The position numbers and the translations under genes are program-made. The notes under the pieces were generated by a model. The model searched no databases, was not told the DNA's origin, and saw nothing but the letters and a program-made list of their open reading frames with translations. A stretch of 64,000 nucleotides of DNA from an uncultured Arenicella sp. (GTDB taxonomy: Bacteria > Pseudomonadota > Gammaproteobacteria > Arenicellales > Arenicellaceae): assembly GCA_938048185.1 (NCBI GenBank), contig CALIVT010000003.1, positions 1 through 64,000 of the forward strand. The letters are read 5' to 3'. How positions within the stretch are numbered: the first letter of the stretch is position 1; each line of letters starts with the position of its first letter. This document shows, piece after piece, positions 18,946 to 28,178 of the stretch.

Positions 18946-19749
18946 TTAGCTCTGCAGATGTCTAATTAGATTGTGATCGCAGTAGTCCTGCGCTTCGAGA
19001 ACCATGCGCTCTTGCATCAATGTTATTTGGTGCATTAAAAACATGATTACGATACTGATCAACAGCGCCACAAAGGTAGAGTTAAATGCCACCCCTAAGC
19101 TCGCCGTTACCGCGGCGATGTTACCCGCAACCGCTTCATGCGCATTACCTAGGGCGGTGCCAATACCCCGGACGGTGCCGATAAACCCAATTGAGGGAAT
19201 TGCCCAGGTTATGTAACGAACCATCGAGAGTTCTGAATCAAGACGATCGGCTTCGGTGTCGCATAAATCACGCACAACGTTTGACACGTCGGCCACCGAG
19301 CCAGTGGAGCCATAACGATTCAGCGCGCCACGCAGTGCACGCGGCAATAAGAAGCGACGCTCCGGCTCTGGCAGTGCCTCTAAGGGTCGGGCTAATTTTC
19401 GCGCATCTTCGGGCAACACCCTGCGACCTTCTTCAATACTAATAAGGGGCTGGCTTAACATACGGCGCTGCGCGCCTACGCCTTGGGCTTTAAGCCCCAT
19501 GATTGCCATCACCCACAGCATTAGTATAAAACACGACTCTTGCTCGTAATCTTTCAGCACCACCCATGCCGAACGCTCAATGCTAACTATTTCACCAGAT
19601 GCCTCTTGCTCGGCGATCGCTTGCTGCTCAGCCGCAAGCACCGCTTCAGCATTAGGCCTAACCAAACCAACATAAATGGTATGCACCACGACGAACGATA
19701 ATATCAAGGCAACAATTTGATAGAAAAATTCTGATTTTTGAAGTTTCAT
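18946..19749 (-). CDS. MotA/TolQ/ExbB-family proton channel protein
   Basis: 267 aa with about four membrane segments (around residues 8-28, 70-88, 180-200, 220-245). The family core is visible in AIPSIGFIGTVRGIGTALGNA, comparable to TolQ PYVGLFGTVWGI, and in TASLGVAFNSTFVALLISIV. These proteins form the proton-conducting pentamer of Tol, Exb, Mot and Zorya machines. No exbD, tolR or motB follows. Instead the next membrane proteins in the operon are two vWA proteins with an Asp in their TM helix, the likely partners. Confidence 0.9.
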   Translation of the reverse strand: MKLQKSEFFYQIVALILSFVVVHTIYVGLVRPNAEAVLAAEQQAIAEQEASGEIVSIERSAWVVLKDYEQESCFILMLWVMAIMGLKAQGVGAQRRMLSQPLISIEEGRRVLPEDARKLARPLEALPEPERRFLLPRALRGALNRYGSTGSVADVSNVVRDLCDTEADRLDSELSMVRYITWAIPSIGFIGTVRGIGTALGNAHEAVAGNIAAVTASLGVAFNSTFVALLISIVIMFLMHQITLMQERMVLEAQDYCDHNLIRHLQS

Positions 19750-19887
19750 AATGTGTGCTTTAGTGAGACCTATTTTTTATTCTATTACGCGCAATGTTGA
19801 TTTTTCTTCTTGATGGAATATTTTTACCAGTAAGCCTAATGTTAAGTACAAGCTGCATGCGAGCTGATTAAAGCGTCAAAGCGCATA

Positions 19888-19926
19888 GTTAGATATCAGC
19901 GTTAGATATCAACGTTAGATATCAAC
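19888..19926. repeat. 13-bp tandem repeat, three copies
   Basis: Three consecutive copies of GTTAGATATCARC (plus strand). The last copy covers the stop codon of the small gene starting at 20178, so the gene 3' end has been duplicated downstream. On the coding strand each unit contains TAA. Confidence 0.9.
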
Positions 19927-20178
19927 AGGAAAAGGCACAGGTAAATCTTCAGAAATCTCTTCACTAGGTTTGAAGACCTTTTTCGGCGGTTTGGCATTAC
20001 TTTTTTCCTCTTCGGCCTTTTTTTCGGATCGTGCTCGCGTGTTCGCAGACTCGTCGGACTTGTTCTGCTCGCCCGCACTTGTCTCGCTGCGCTCAGTAGC
20101 GCTATCAGTTTGGCCAATGGCAACTATCGACAACGAAAAAGCAAGCACGGACACACAAAGGGCTAATGATAATTTCAT
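19915..20178 (-). CDS. Small secreted charged protein
   Basis: 87 aa. A signal peptide of about 21 residues ends near VAIGQ. The mature 65 residues are Ser/Glu/Lys-rich and end in EEISEDLPVPFPVDI. No family is recognised. The gene starts 1 bp after the PEGA/FGE-like gene and precedes the ExbB-like gene by 165 bp, so it belongs to the cluster. It is probably an unstructured periplasmic accessory. Confidence 0.7.
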   Translation of the reverse strand: MKLSLALCVSVLAFSLSIVAIGQTDSATERSETSAGEQNKSDESANTRARSEKKAEEEKSNAKPPKKVFKPSEEISEDLPVPFPVDI

Positions 20179-20179
20179 G

Positions 20180-22330
20180 TTATTTCTTCTTATTCAATCC
20201 AGCATAGCGCGCAATGCGAAAACCTATGTCATGCTTACCCTTGGCGGAATAGTCTCGGTAGGCCAAACGTAACTGCGGCAAATGACCCTTAGCCCAACTC
20301 GCGCCACGAACCACATGGAATTCGCCAATGTCTGGGCCAATCGGGTCGCGCAGCGCTCGCGAGCCCTTTAACTCACTGTTGCCTTTAGAGCTATACCAGT
20401 CGTTGACCCACTCCGAGGCGTTACCACCAATGTCAAACAAACCGTGATGGTTCGCGCCAAAGCGGCCAACCGGCGACGGGCCTTTATAACCATCATCGTA
20501 GTCGCTAAGTGTAAACGCGAGTATGTCGGCTGCCTTTTTATCAGCAAAATTGCCAACTCGTTTATTCGCCGCAATTGTTTTGGAATTACCCCAAGGATAC
20601 GTCATGGTGGCGCCATCTTTATTACGCGCTAACCAAGCCCATTCAACCTCAGTTAGCAGACGATAGCCATTTGCGTTCTTTATATTGCCAGAAATAAAAC
20701 CTTTAGTGGTCTTATAAAATGGATCAAGCCCTTCTTTCTTGCTCAACCAATTACAGTAGCGTGCCGCATCTTGCCAACTGATATTTACCACTGGTGCTTT
20801 TTGGGCGTCTAGACTCTTAGCTTTATAATTCCCGGAATTATGCGAACCCCTAAAAGCTCGAAATTGCTTGTTAGTCGTTTCGTGCAACGCCACATAGAAC
20901 GGTTTGGTAAGCTCAGCTTGATACACAACCTCGTTCGCGCGCCGACCATCCTCTCTACGCGATGACCCGAGCGCTACCGAACCAAGCTGTTTAAACAGCT
21001 TCATCTGGTGGCCCGCGTTATTAGTGTATGTGTCGGGCACCTGAGCCCAATAATGTTGCTCTTCAGTAAGCAAGCTAACACTGATAATTTGAGTATTTCG
21101 GCGCGACGGAATGATGTCATTATTTTGAGTAACGTAACCCGGTTTGCGCACGCTGATCTGATGCGGCAAAGTGTTTAAATTTAGGGTTTGACTGCCGCGT
21201 CCGCGTGCCACACCATCGACGTAAACTTGTGCGTCACTCGGTGACACACTGATGCGTACAGGAATAATATCCGCACTTAGGCTGACCGATTTTTCCACCG
21301 CCTGCTCGGGTTCTAAGTTTAAGGTTTGTTCCGCAAGCTCAAAGCCCGCCTTATATATCTGCACCTGCTGTTGCGTGTTCGGCGCGACACTCAATTTCAT
21401 CGGTGTAACACCACGAAACTCATTATTCAAAATAACCGCAGCGCCAACTGGGGTCGAACTTAAATTCAATTCGCCGTCGGCCGGAATAAGCTCGATGGTG
21501 GGAATGGTCAAGTTTTCACCCGCAACCACGCCGATTTCTTGAGTGAAGGTTTTAAATTTATCCGCCTGTAAGCTGAGCTGACGAGTACCTTCTTCGACTT
21601 TCAGCAGCAAAGGTGTGACGCCAACGTCTACACCGTCAATGGCTACGCTTGCGCCCGCCGGTTGCGAGCTAACCTGGTATTCCGCCCATGCGGGCTGCAA
21701 GGTCAACGTTACACTCTGCGTCTCGCCCCGACCCTTTACCAACAGGCTTTGTGAAATAGGTCGATAGAGGGGCGCGTCGATGGTAATTTGACGTTTACCC
21801 GCAGCAATATTTTGAATCGTACCCGGCAGTGTCGCAAACGCAACACCGTCTATCAGAACATCAGCCTTAAGTGATTCGCCACCCTGATTACTAATTTTGA
21901 TCTCTAAGTTACCCGGTAAGCGCGTTAACTCGATTTCAAACTGTTGATGACGCTCGGAGCCAACTTGCAAGCTTTGATCTACTGGCGTAAACCCGTCGGC
22001 AGCAAGTCGCACACGGTGCTCTCCGGGCAACAACAGCACACGATTCCCAAGCGGCAGCTTGAGCATCGTGTCGATATTGATCTCGGCCGATTGTGCGAAA
22101 AATTTTGCAGGGTCACTTAAATCTACTTTAATCGCACGCACTTCGATACTGCGTGCAAAGGTTATAAACCCGATAAATAAAAGACTCAGAAGCGCAATAA
22201 AAAATAACCCAAAATGTGCGGCTGTTAATTTAAAGCGGGTAACGGCAATCTCGCCCGTTGGTGCTTGAAACTCGGCGGCACTAATCTGTGCGTTGTTTAA
22301 GGCACTATTATTGTTAATCGGCTGATTCAT
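20180..22330 (-). CDS. Membrane PEGA-repeat protein with inactive FGE-sulfatase (SUMF1) domain
   Basis: 716 aa from ATG 22330, placed 1 base after the upstream stop; a GTG eight codons earlier is possible. One membrane segment lies at about residues 37-60. At least three PEGA domains follow (VSSQPAGASVAIDGVDVG, LSSTPVGAAVILNNEFRG, ISVSPSDAQVYVDGVARG), with two more degenerate copies before them. From about residue 440 it is a formylglycine-generating-enzyme-like domain (NISWQDAARYCNWLS, LLTEVEWAWLAR, FDIGGNASEWVNDW, VVRGASWAKG, IGFRIARYAG). The two catalytic Cys of true FGE, expected after RGASW, are absent, so it should not make formylglycine and may bind a ligand or cell wall. Confidence 0.88.
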   Translation of the reverse strand: MNQPINNNSALNNAQISAAEFQAPTGEIAVTRFKLTAAHFGLFFIALLSLLFIGFITFARSIEVRAIKVDLSDPAKFFAQSAEINIDTMLKLPLGNRVLLLPGEHRVRLAADGFTPVDQSLQVGSERHQQFEIELTRLPGNLEIKISNQGGESLKADVLIDGVAFATLPGTIQNIAAGKRQITIDAPLYRPISQSLLVKGRGETQSVTLTLQPAWAEYQVSSQPAGASVAIDGVDVGVTPLLLKVEEGTRQLSLQADKFKTFTQEIGVVAGENLTIPTIELIPADGELNLSSTPVGAAVILNNEFRGVTPMKLSVAPNTQQQVQIYKAGFELAEQTLNLEPEQAVEKSVSLSADIIPVRISVSPSDAQVYVDGVARGRGSQTLNLNTLPHQISVRKPGYVTQNNDIIPSRRNTQIISVSLLTEEQHYWAQVPDTYTNNAGHQMKLFKQLGSVALGSSRREDGRRANEVVYQAELTKPFYVALHETTNKQFRAFRGSHNSGNYKAKSLDAQKAPVVNISWQDAARYCNWLSKKEGLDPFYKTTKGFISGNIKNANGYRLLTEVEWAWLARNKDGATMTYPWGNSKTIAANKRVGNFADKKAADILAFTLSDYDDGYKGPSPVGRFGANHHGLFDIGGNASEWVNDWYSSKGNSELKGSRALRDPIGPDIGEFHVVRGASWAKGHLPQLRLAYRDYSAKGKHDIGFRIARYAGLNKKK

Positions 22331-22331
22331 A

Positions 22332-23975
22332 CTAATTGGTCGCAACTCCGGCACTGACTACCGGCGTAGTACAAGCAATACTAAAGCTTTGAACATCCTC
22401 GCCGTTGGCACGCAATTCAATTTCCTTGCGCTCATCTCTATAACCCAAACGCTTACCACTGACGACATATCGCCCTGGCTTAAGCGCCAACTTCTTACTA
22501 CTGAACTTACCAAGATTAATCCGCTTTGACCCGGCCTTGACTAAACTTACATCGGTAAGCTGGTTCGAACTAAAACTAACCTTAATTGTGCTGTCGAGCT
22601 GTTTGAGCGAGGCCTCTAACTGTGCAACTTGACGACTGAGGACCTTGCCTTTTACCTTAATCGCGCGTGCATCGGCCAATACCTTCTCGGCACGCGCTCG
22701 TTGGGTGGCGCGGCTGAGCGCTAGTGGGTCCGCGAGCACATCCACAATTGATTGATTCAGCTCTTTACGAGCCTCGCTGCGAATTTTACCGAGCTTCGCG
22801 CCAACTTGGTTTGGGTCGCGCTGCAAAACGGCTTGATAAGTGCTTAGCGCGCTGGCCCACTCCTCCGTTTGCTCTAAATTTTTCGCGTTGCTAATCAGCG
22901 AGCTTAACGACGAGCGCTTATCGGACGCAAGTGATTGGCGATAGGCTGAATTCGCGGTAGTGTCATTCGGCCTAATTTTAAGCGCTTGCGAAAACCCAGA
23001 TTTTGCGGCGCCGTAACGCCCAGCAAATAAAGAGTTAAAGCCGATGCTCATTGCATCTCGATATTTCTTATCGGCGATAAGCTCGGCAACGCGTTGCGCA
23101 CCACGCTTTGCTTGCTCAGTACGTGGATCTAGCGCTAGCGCCTGTTGATATTTTTGATCCGCTAGCGTTAAGTTCTCTAGTTTATCGGTGTTTGCGAAGG
23201 CCTGTTCGTCTATGTCTGCCGTCCTAAGCAAATCGAGCACTTGATTCAGCGTGTTAGCTCGATCAATACCTCGTAGCGCCGGAATATGATTTTGATCTAG
23301 CGTCAGTGCCTCTTGGAATTTTTCGCGCGCCAATTCAGTTTTACCCTGCTCAATCGCTTGCAAGCCTTGCGTAACAAGGCTTTTTAGCACGCTCGGAATG
23401 AGGGCATCTAGGCTCTGCATTTGATCAAGCGCGGCTTGATAGGTTTTTACCGCGTTTACAAAATCTTTACGCTTATAAAATTCATCTCCTTCAGCGGCTT
23501 GCTGCAACGCAAGACTATAACCTTCGGCGCCCCAGTCGCTTACGTTTCGGCCTTCAAGCTCCTTTTTTACTTTCAACAAGTCGGCTAAAATATCTTGCGA
23601 ATCAGTGCGCGCCTGTTTGCGCCGGCTCTCATCCCATGGTGCAGCTTCATCGTCATCGCTAACAACACTTTGTCCTACGCTGGTGCTTCCTTGAGATGAA
23701 ACAACGGTGTTTTTATTCGGCGTGTTGGGTGCTGGCGTAAGCAGTACAAACAGCAATGCAGCAAGGCCTAGCAAGCCGAAGACGCATAACATTAGGTTAA
23801 ACTGTGAGTACCACCAAGGCGCGTCGGCGCGTGCGAGCAACAAAGAACCCGAGCCGCTCGATGTGTCGCTGCGCGAAAAGGCGGCATTTGTTGGCGCGGC
23901 GTTGCCAGCCGCCGGGGCGACAAAGTCGCTGGCTTCGATGGCCTGCTTGCCATCGATATCATTCGAGTCAACCAT
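22332..23975 (-). CDS. Membrane TPR protein with PEGA-like C terminus
   Basis: 547 aa. One membrane segment at about residues 57-82 (FNLMLCVFGLLGLAALLFVL) is followed by a short acidic linker and helical TPR-like repeats (EGDEFYKRKDFVNAVKTYQ, IEQGKTELAREKFQEAL, LFAGRYGAAKSGFSQAL, TEEWASALSTYQAVL). The last 90 residues look like a PEGA beta domain (LKPGRYVVSGKRLGYRDERK). The TPR part is presumably periplasmic and could scaffold the cluster. It lies 3 bp after a lipoprotein gene and 1 bp before the PEGA/FGE gene. Confidence 0.82.
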   Translation of the reverse strand: MVDSNDIDGKQAIEASDFVAPAAGNAAPTNAAFSRSDTSSGSGSLLLARADAPWWYSQFNLMLCVFGLLGLAALLFVLLTPAPNTPNKNTVVSSQGSTSVGQSVVSDDDEAAPWDESRRKQARTDSQDILADLLKVKKELEGRNVSDWGAEGYSLALQQAAEGDEFYKRKDFVNAVKTYQAALDQMQSLDALIPSVLKSLVTQGLQAIEQGKTELAREKFQEALTLDQNHIPALRGIDRANTLNQVLDLLRTADIDEQAFANTDKLENLTLADQKYQQALALDPRTEQAKRGAQRVAELIADKKYRDAMSIGFNSLFAGRYGAAKSGFSQALKIRPNDTTANSAYRQSLASDKRSSLSSLISNAKNLEQTEEWASALSTYQAVLQRDPNQVGAKLGKIRSEARKELNQSIVDVLADPLALSRATQRARAEKVLADARAIKVKGKVLSRQVAQLEASLKQLDSTIKVSFSSNQLTDVSLVKAGSKRINLGKFSSKKLALKPGRYVVSGKRLGYRDERKEIELRANGEDVQSFSIACTTPVVSAGVATN

Positions 23976-23978
23976 CAG

Positions 23979-25298
23979 CTACAGCTCGTCTAACTCTGAT
24001 TGAGCAGGCACACGGGTTACTGCTTGAGTATTTGAAGAATTGGTTTTCAGAGTAGACCTTTCAGTCGCTCTCGAGTCAGTGCTTTGCGATTCTGCTTCGC
24101 CTGAAGAATCGCTGTCACCTTCCTCCAAACGAAACATTTCCGATAGGATACGCCGCCATTCTTGGTATTGATCGTCTACGGTACCACTTAAGGTAATACT
24201 TCTGTCTTGCAGATCTACAATGCTTGGCTCTAGTTCGGTTTCAAGCGACGCTGATAACTCGCGTAACGTCGAGCTATGCGACAGCGCTTCTTCACTTTTT
24301 AAGAAGCTATTAGCGAACACGCGCGCGCCGCCAATAATACCAATATGACCCGCGCCCCGCGTTGTACGGCTATTACCGTTAGTCGCGGCGGCGATGCCAC
24401 CGGCTATGGCGGCAACGCCGGCGATTTTCTCGCGCCTTGCTTGCTCTTTTAATTGACGGGCATACAGCACTTCTTTATAGCTCAGCTTACGCCACTCTTG
24501 ATACGGGCCTTCCATTTTTCGATTAAAGGCTCGGTAGTAATCTTGTACCACGTCGAGGAATAGATCGTTTCGAGAACGAATTCTATCAACGCGTTGCATC
24601 ATCGGGTCACTGCTGGCCGGTACGCGAAGCAATGAAAGCTGACCCTGTTCGTCGGTACTAACAAACTCGTTAAATGCGTCCGGCACAAAATCGCGCGCAA
24701 ATAATACTTTCGAGATACTACGAATTTCAACAATTTGCTCATCACTTAAATTCGCACGATAGTTAAACAGATCGTTTGCAATTTCGTTGAACGTCGCTTG
24801 AAAAGGGTCGCCAGGCAAATTGACTTCGGGGTTGTACGCATAGGCACTGGCGCGCTGCTCGTACTCCTTTGCGAACCATTCGGTGCCACTCGCATCGTTC
24901 GCGCGGACAAGTAATTTAACAACTTCACCATTGGATTCAATCAACGTACCACTAACGGTAACATCCATTCCAAGGCGCTCGCCAGGAAGCACACGCACCA
25001 AGCCCCAGGCGTTACTGGTTTCCAGAGTTTTCTTTAATTGGTTAGTAAACCAAACCGACTCGCTTTGGCGCACATTGGAGTAGTCAACTTGGTCTGAATC
25101 TAAATCAACTAAACCCGGATCAAAAAGCACAACACCCACGTCGAGAAACAACTGTTCATCGATCAACTGCTCTTGGCTTTCACTGACTCGTTCAATCGAT
25201 ACCTGTTTGGTCTCGTGGTACTCGAAGGTCGTGCACGCACCAAGCAACGCAGTACACAATATGACAGCCGCTCGTAGGTAATAATTCAAGTGCGCCAC
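23979..25298 (-). CDS. Lipoprotein of unknown function with glycine-rich hydrophobic segment
   Basis: 439 aa. The lipobox is LGAC. The first half includes LFDVGVVLFDPGLVD-like secretin/lipoprotein-style sequence and LVRANDASGTEWFAKEY. In the middle a short hydrophobic Ala/Gly stretch (KIAGVAAIAGGIAAATNG) follows a basic segment and could touch a membrane. The C terminus is Ser/Thr-rich and probably disordered. The family is not recognised. It starts directly after the stop of the acidic lipoprotein gene. Confidence 0.78.
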   Translation of the reverse strand: MAHLNYYLRAAVILCTALLGACTTFEYHETKQVSIERVSESQEQLIDEQLFLDVGVVLFDPGLVDLDSDQVDYSNVRQSESVWFTNQLKKTLETSNAWGLVRVLPGERLGMDVTVSGTLIESNGEVVKLLVRANDASGTEWFAKEYEQRASAYAYNPEVNLPGDPFQATFNEIANDLFNYRANLSDEQIVEIRSISKVLFARDFVPDAFNEFVSTDEQGQLSLLRVPASSDPMMQRVDRIRSRNDLFLDVVQDYYRAFNRKMEGPYQEWRKLSYKEVLYARQLKEQARREKIAGVAAIAGGIAAATNGNSRTTRGAGHIGIIGGARVFANSFLKSEEALSHSSTLRELSASLETELEPSIVDLQDRSITLSGTVDDQYQEWRRILSEMFRLEEGDSDSSGEAESQSTDSRATERSTLKTNSSNTQAVTRVPAQSELDEL

Positions 25299-26357
25299 CT
25301 ATTGCTTTTTGTAGTTGTAATATTCCTCCCAAAGCTTCTTTTTCAGCTCAGGGTCGGTTTCATTTTCAGCAGCTTCACGAATTTGGCGGGCAACGATATC
25401 GTCATTCTTTCTTAAATCAGCTAAATCGGGCGCGTCATCTTGTTTTTGATTCTCGTCAGCTTGTTGCTGTGATTTGGATTCGCCTTCACGCGCTACACCA
25501 CTGTCAGCACTCTGACCACCCGCGCTCTGCGAGTCAGATGAACTGCTAGACGCGCCTTGCTCGCCTTGTTGTTGACCGCTTGCAGACGGTTTACGTTGAC
25601 CCTTGGCAACGCCATCTTCTGTCTCGTCGTACTCATCAAAAGCGCCTTCGTTATCAAAGTCACCGCTGCCGCCAGCATCACCTTCTTCGTTGGCGCGCCC
25701 CTCAGCATACTCTTGCTCACGTTCGATTTCTTCGTCGAAATCGCCCAGGGTTTCGTCTAATTCTTTCTCGAGTTCTTCCAATTCTTTCTCGCTCAAGCCG
25801 CCTTTATCTTCAAACGAAGGCTCTTCAAACTCTCCCTTAGCCGTAGCGTCAGTTTTAGGCTCTTCAAAACTCACATCGTTTTCGCCAGCGTTTGCACTGC
25901 CACCGTCATCACCCTCTTCTTCCCAGCCTTCAGGAACATCACCTTGTGCGCCGTCTTTGCCCTCGCCTTTTTCGCCGTCGCCGTCGCCCTCTCCCTTGCC
26001 TTTACCTTCTTCGCCTTCTTCGCCTTCTTCACCTTTAGTGTCACCGCTCTCACCACTGCTACCTGATGACGGTTTTCCCGGAGGTGTCGGTGGGGTTGGT
26101 AAGCCGGGCGGGGTTGGCGCGCCTGCGCCACCGCCCCCAACAGGCGGTACAGGCAATGGCAGTGATGGCCCACTGGGACCGCCACCACCGGACGGCCCAA
26201 TAGGTTGTGCGCATGCAGTTACAAGGGCGATAGCACCCAGGAGCAACGCTAACTTTAGAGCAGGCACCGGGCGCAGCCCGCTTGGTGCGACGGTGCTCTG
26301 GACTATGCCCTCTTTGATAATACTCATATTACTTGTCACGTTACATCCCAATTTCAT
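25299..26357 (-). CDS. Acidic low-complexity lipoprotein
   Basis: 352 aa. A hydrophobic segment ends in the lipobox VTAC. Next comes a Gly/Pro-rich tether (about 50-95), then about 200 residues dominated by Glu, Asp, Gly and Lys (EGEEGEEGKGKGEGDGDGEK). The C-terminal 45 residues are different and look folded and helical: VARQIREAAENETDPELKKK then LWEEYYNYKK. ATG at 26327 is an alternative start giving a shorter n-region. It could be a stalk-like anchor in the periplasm. Function unknown; it lies 30 bp after the TPR/TonB-C-like gene. Confidence 0.75.
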   Translation of the reverse strand: MKLGCNVTSNMSIIKEGIVQSTVAPSGLRPVPALKLALLLGAIALVTACAQPIGPSGGGGPSGPSLPLPVPPVGGGGAGAPTPPGLPTPPTPPGKPSSGSSGESGDTKGEEGEEGEEGKGKGEGDGDGEKGEGKDGAQGDVPEGWEEEGDDGGSANAGENDVSFEEPKTDATAKGEFEEPSFEDKGGLSEKELEELEKELDETLGDFDEEIEREQEYAEGRANEEGDAGGSGDFDNEGAFDEYDETEDGVAKGQRKPSASGQQQGEQGASSSSSDSQSAGGQSADSGVAREGESKSQQQADENQKQDDAPDLADLRKNDDIVARQIREAAENETDPELKKKLWEEYYNYKKQ

Positions 26358-26387
26358 TTCGCTATGGCTGTGCTTCTCAGAGCCAAG

Positions 26388-28088
26388 CTAGCCGGTATTT
26401 TTGCTTGAATTACCGCCACGAACTTTGATTTTTATATCTTGTTGGTGGCCGAAGCTTCTGACTAACTTACCACTATCTATAATCGGGCGAAACTTCATTT
26501 GCCGTGCAATCCTCTTCGCTCGAGATAATGACCAGCCCTTGGTGCCATCTGACGCCTCTCTTTGTATGCTTTTAACATTGCCATCGGTGTCAATATCAAA
26601 GGTAAGTGGCACTAATTGAAATTCGTCGTTCGAGCCAAATGTCTCAGCGCTTGCACGTGTGTCCGGGCGCTTGTTAGCAAATCTAAACGCGGGCAACAAT
26701 TGTGGCTGTTCAAAACTAGCGATTAAGGGATGGCCCAGCGGCAATGCATCCGACGCATCCCATGCTTGTTCATAGTAGCGTATCGCGCTGACTCTTCGAC
26801 CGAAAAGTATATTCAGGTCACCTAAATTCAGTAAAGCTTGCACCCTGTGCTCTTGTTCATTTTCTTTTTCAGCTTTAGCAAGGTATTCCCTTAAGTATCG
26901 TTCACTGGTACTGAAAGAGCCGCCTAGTGAGGTGCTAGACTTAGCGCGTTGATCGAGCTCTAGAAATGAACGTTGACGAGTCGTCTCTTGACTACGCGAG
27001 CGATCAACCTCTGCCTGGATACGGCTTTTCAAAAAATGTGAGTAAGCAAGCTCGCCGTAGGGCATAAATAATTCAGCCAACGGCCGGTCACCGTAACGAT
27101 TAACGGCCAGCCTAAAGTAGAGGGTTGCCTTACTTAGGTTGGATAAATTGTAGTCAGTGACAACGGGATTTTCTAAATACAGATCAAGAAAATGGTTCCC
27201 AAGACGCACCACCATATCAAATGAATAGTCATCCGCTTGCTCAGGAATTTTCTTCTCAAGCCAAATAATTCGGCGTAAATTGCCTTCTAATTCTTCAGTA
27301 TTTTTAAGCGCTAAATTCATTTCAAATAAGGCGCGCAGCACTGGCCGTTGCTCAATACTATTAACGCCGTTGTTCACCTTGGCGATGTGCAGAGCATTAA
27401 CCAACATTTTACGTGCTTCATCGAGTCGGCCCGCTTGTTTGAGCAATGTACCGTAACTTAGATAAACCTCACCTAGGGCTTCGCTAAACGCTTCTTCGGT
27501 TTCTAGCAGCTTGCGCACTTGCTGGAACTGACGCTCAAGCGCATCACGCAATTCCGGGCTTAAGTCAATAACCGGCCTTGTAGGAATGCCCCTAGTGGCC
27601 TGCACATTCTCGTTGCTAGCAGCGAGTTCGGGGTCTAACTCGGCGTTAGATTCAGTGCTCTCGGGATTAAACTCGGCACCAACGTCTTGGTTTTCGTTTG
27701 GTGCTTGTTGGGCCTGTAATTTTTGCCGCTCGCTAGCCGCCTGAATATCAAGCGTTGGCGGCGCTGCTGTTTCAGCCTGCGTGCTTTCACTTATCGCTGT
27801 GTCTCTTTCTTTTTCGCGAGCCACAGCGCTTTGGTTTTCGCCAGCCGCAGCGCTTTGGTTTAGGTCCCAACCTGTCGCGTTTTTAGCGTCGGCGATTGAC
27901 TCACTTTGGTCTTGAGCAATACCTGTTTGATGGCCAGCGAAAAAGAGAGCAAGAAGCAGCAGCGATTTTCGGCAACTGTTGGCCCGCACACCCGCCCCCT
28001 CGTAACCAGGATTGGCACGCGGATTGGCTTCGCGAAACGCCATTGCATGGATGCGTTTAAGCAACAAATCGGAAGTTTGGTCAGACAT
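26388..28088 (-). CDS. Secreted TPR protein with TonB-C-like C-terminal domain
   Basis: 566 aa. A hydrophobic signal segment at about 41-58 (KSLLLLALFFAGHQTGIAQ) is preceded by an unusually long basic leader. A later start, at the ATG of MAFREANP, would shorten it. Residues 60-180 are Gln/Glu/Asn-rich. Helical repeats (LGEVYLSYGTLLKQAGRLDE, LLNLGDLNILFGRRVSAIRY) span about 195-460. The last 85 residues (LTFDIDTDGNVKSIQRE, then MKFRPIIDSGKLV) match the TonB C-terminal pattern of a beta strand with a GxV turn and FRP. It is the first gene of the cluster; the 163 bp upstream hold a perfect 19-bp inverted repeat. Confidence 0.82.
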   Translation of the reverse strand: MSDQTSDLLLKRIHAMAFREANPRANPGYEGAGVRANSCRKSLLLLALFFAGHQTGIAQDQSESIADAKNATGWDLNQSAAAGENQSAVAREKERDTAISESTQAETAAPPTLDIQAASERQKLQAQQAPNENQDVGAEFNPESTESNAELDPELAASNENVQATRGIPTRPVIDLSPELRDALERQFQQVRKLLETEEAFSEALGEVYLSYGTLLKQAGRLDEARKMLVNALHIAKVNNGVNSIEQRPVLRALFEMNLALKNTEELEGNLRRIIWLEKKIPEQADDYSFDMVVRLGNHFLDLYLENPVVTDYNLSNLSKATLYFRLAVNRYGDRPLAELFMPYGELAYSHFLKSRIQAEVDRSRSQETTRQRSFLELDQRAKSSTSLGGSFSTSERYLREYLAKAEKENEQEHRVQALLNLGDLNILFGRRVSAIRYYEQAWDASDALPLGHPLIASFEQPQLLPAFRFANKRPDTRASAETFGSNDEFQLVPLTFDIDTDGNVKSIQREASDGTKGWSLSRAKRIARQMKFRPIIDSGKLVRSFGHQQDIKIKVRGGNSSKNTG

Positions 28089-28178
28089 TAAATCGGCACG
28101 CTCTAAAAGTTCGTTTCTATAACCTTAGTACTGACCGTGTCACAAATAGTTTCACCATTACAGAATGTTAACCTTCAT

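Noticed and set aside
20180-22330. A functional formylglycine-generating enzyme
   Set aside because: The two catalytic Cys are missing and no sulfatase gene is nearby.
25603-26391. A long plus-strand frame (262 codons) opposite the acidic lipoprotein
   Set aside because: Its Ser/Pro-rich sequence is the antisense of the low-complexity Glu/Gly/Asp codons; it is an artefact of composition.
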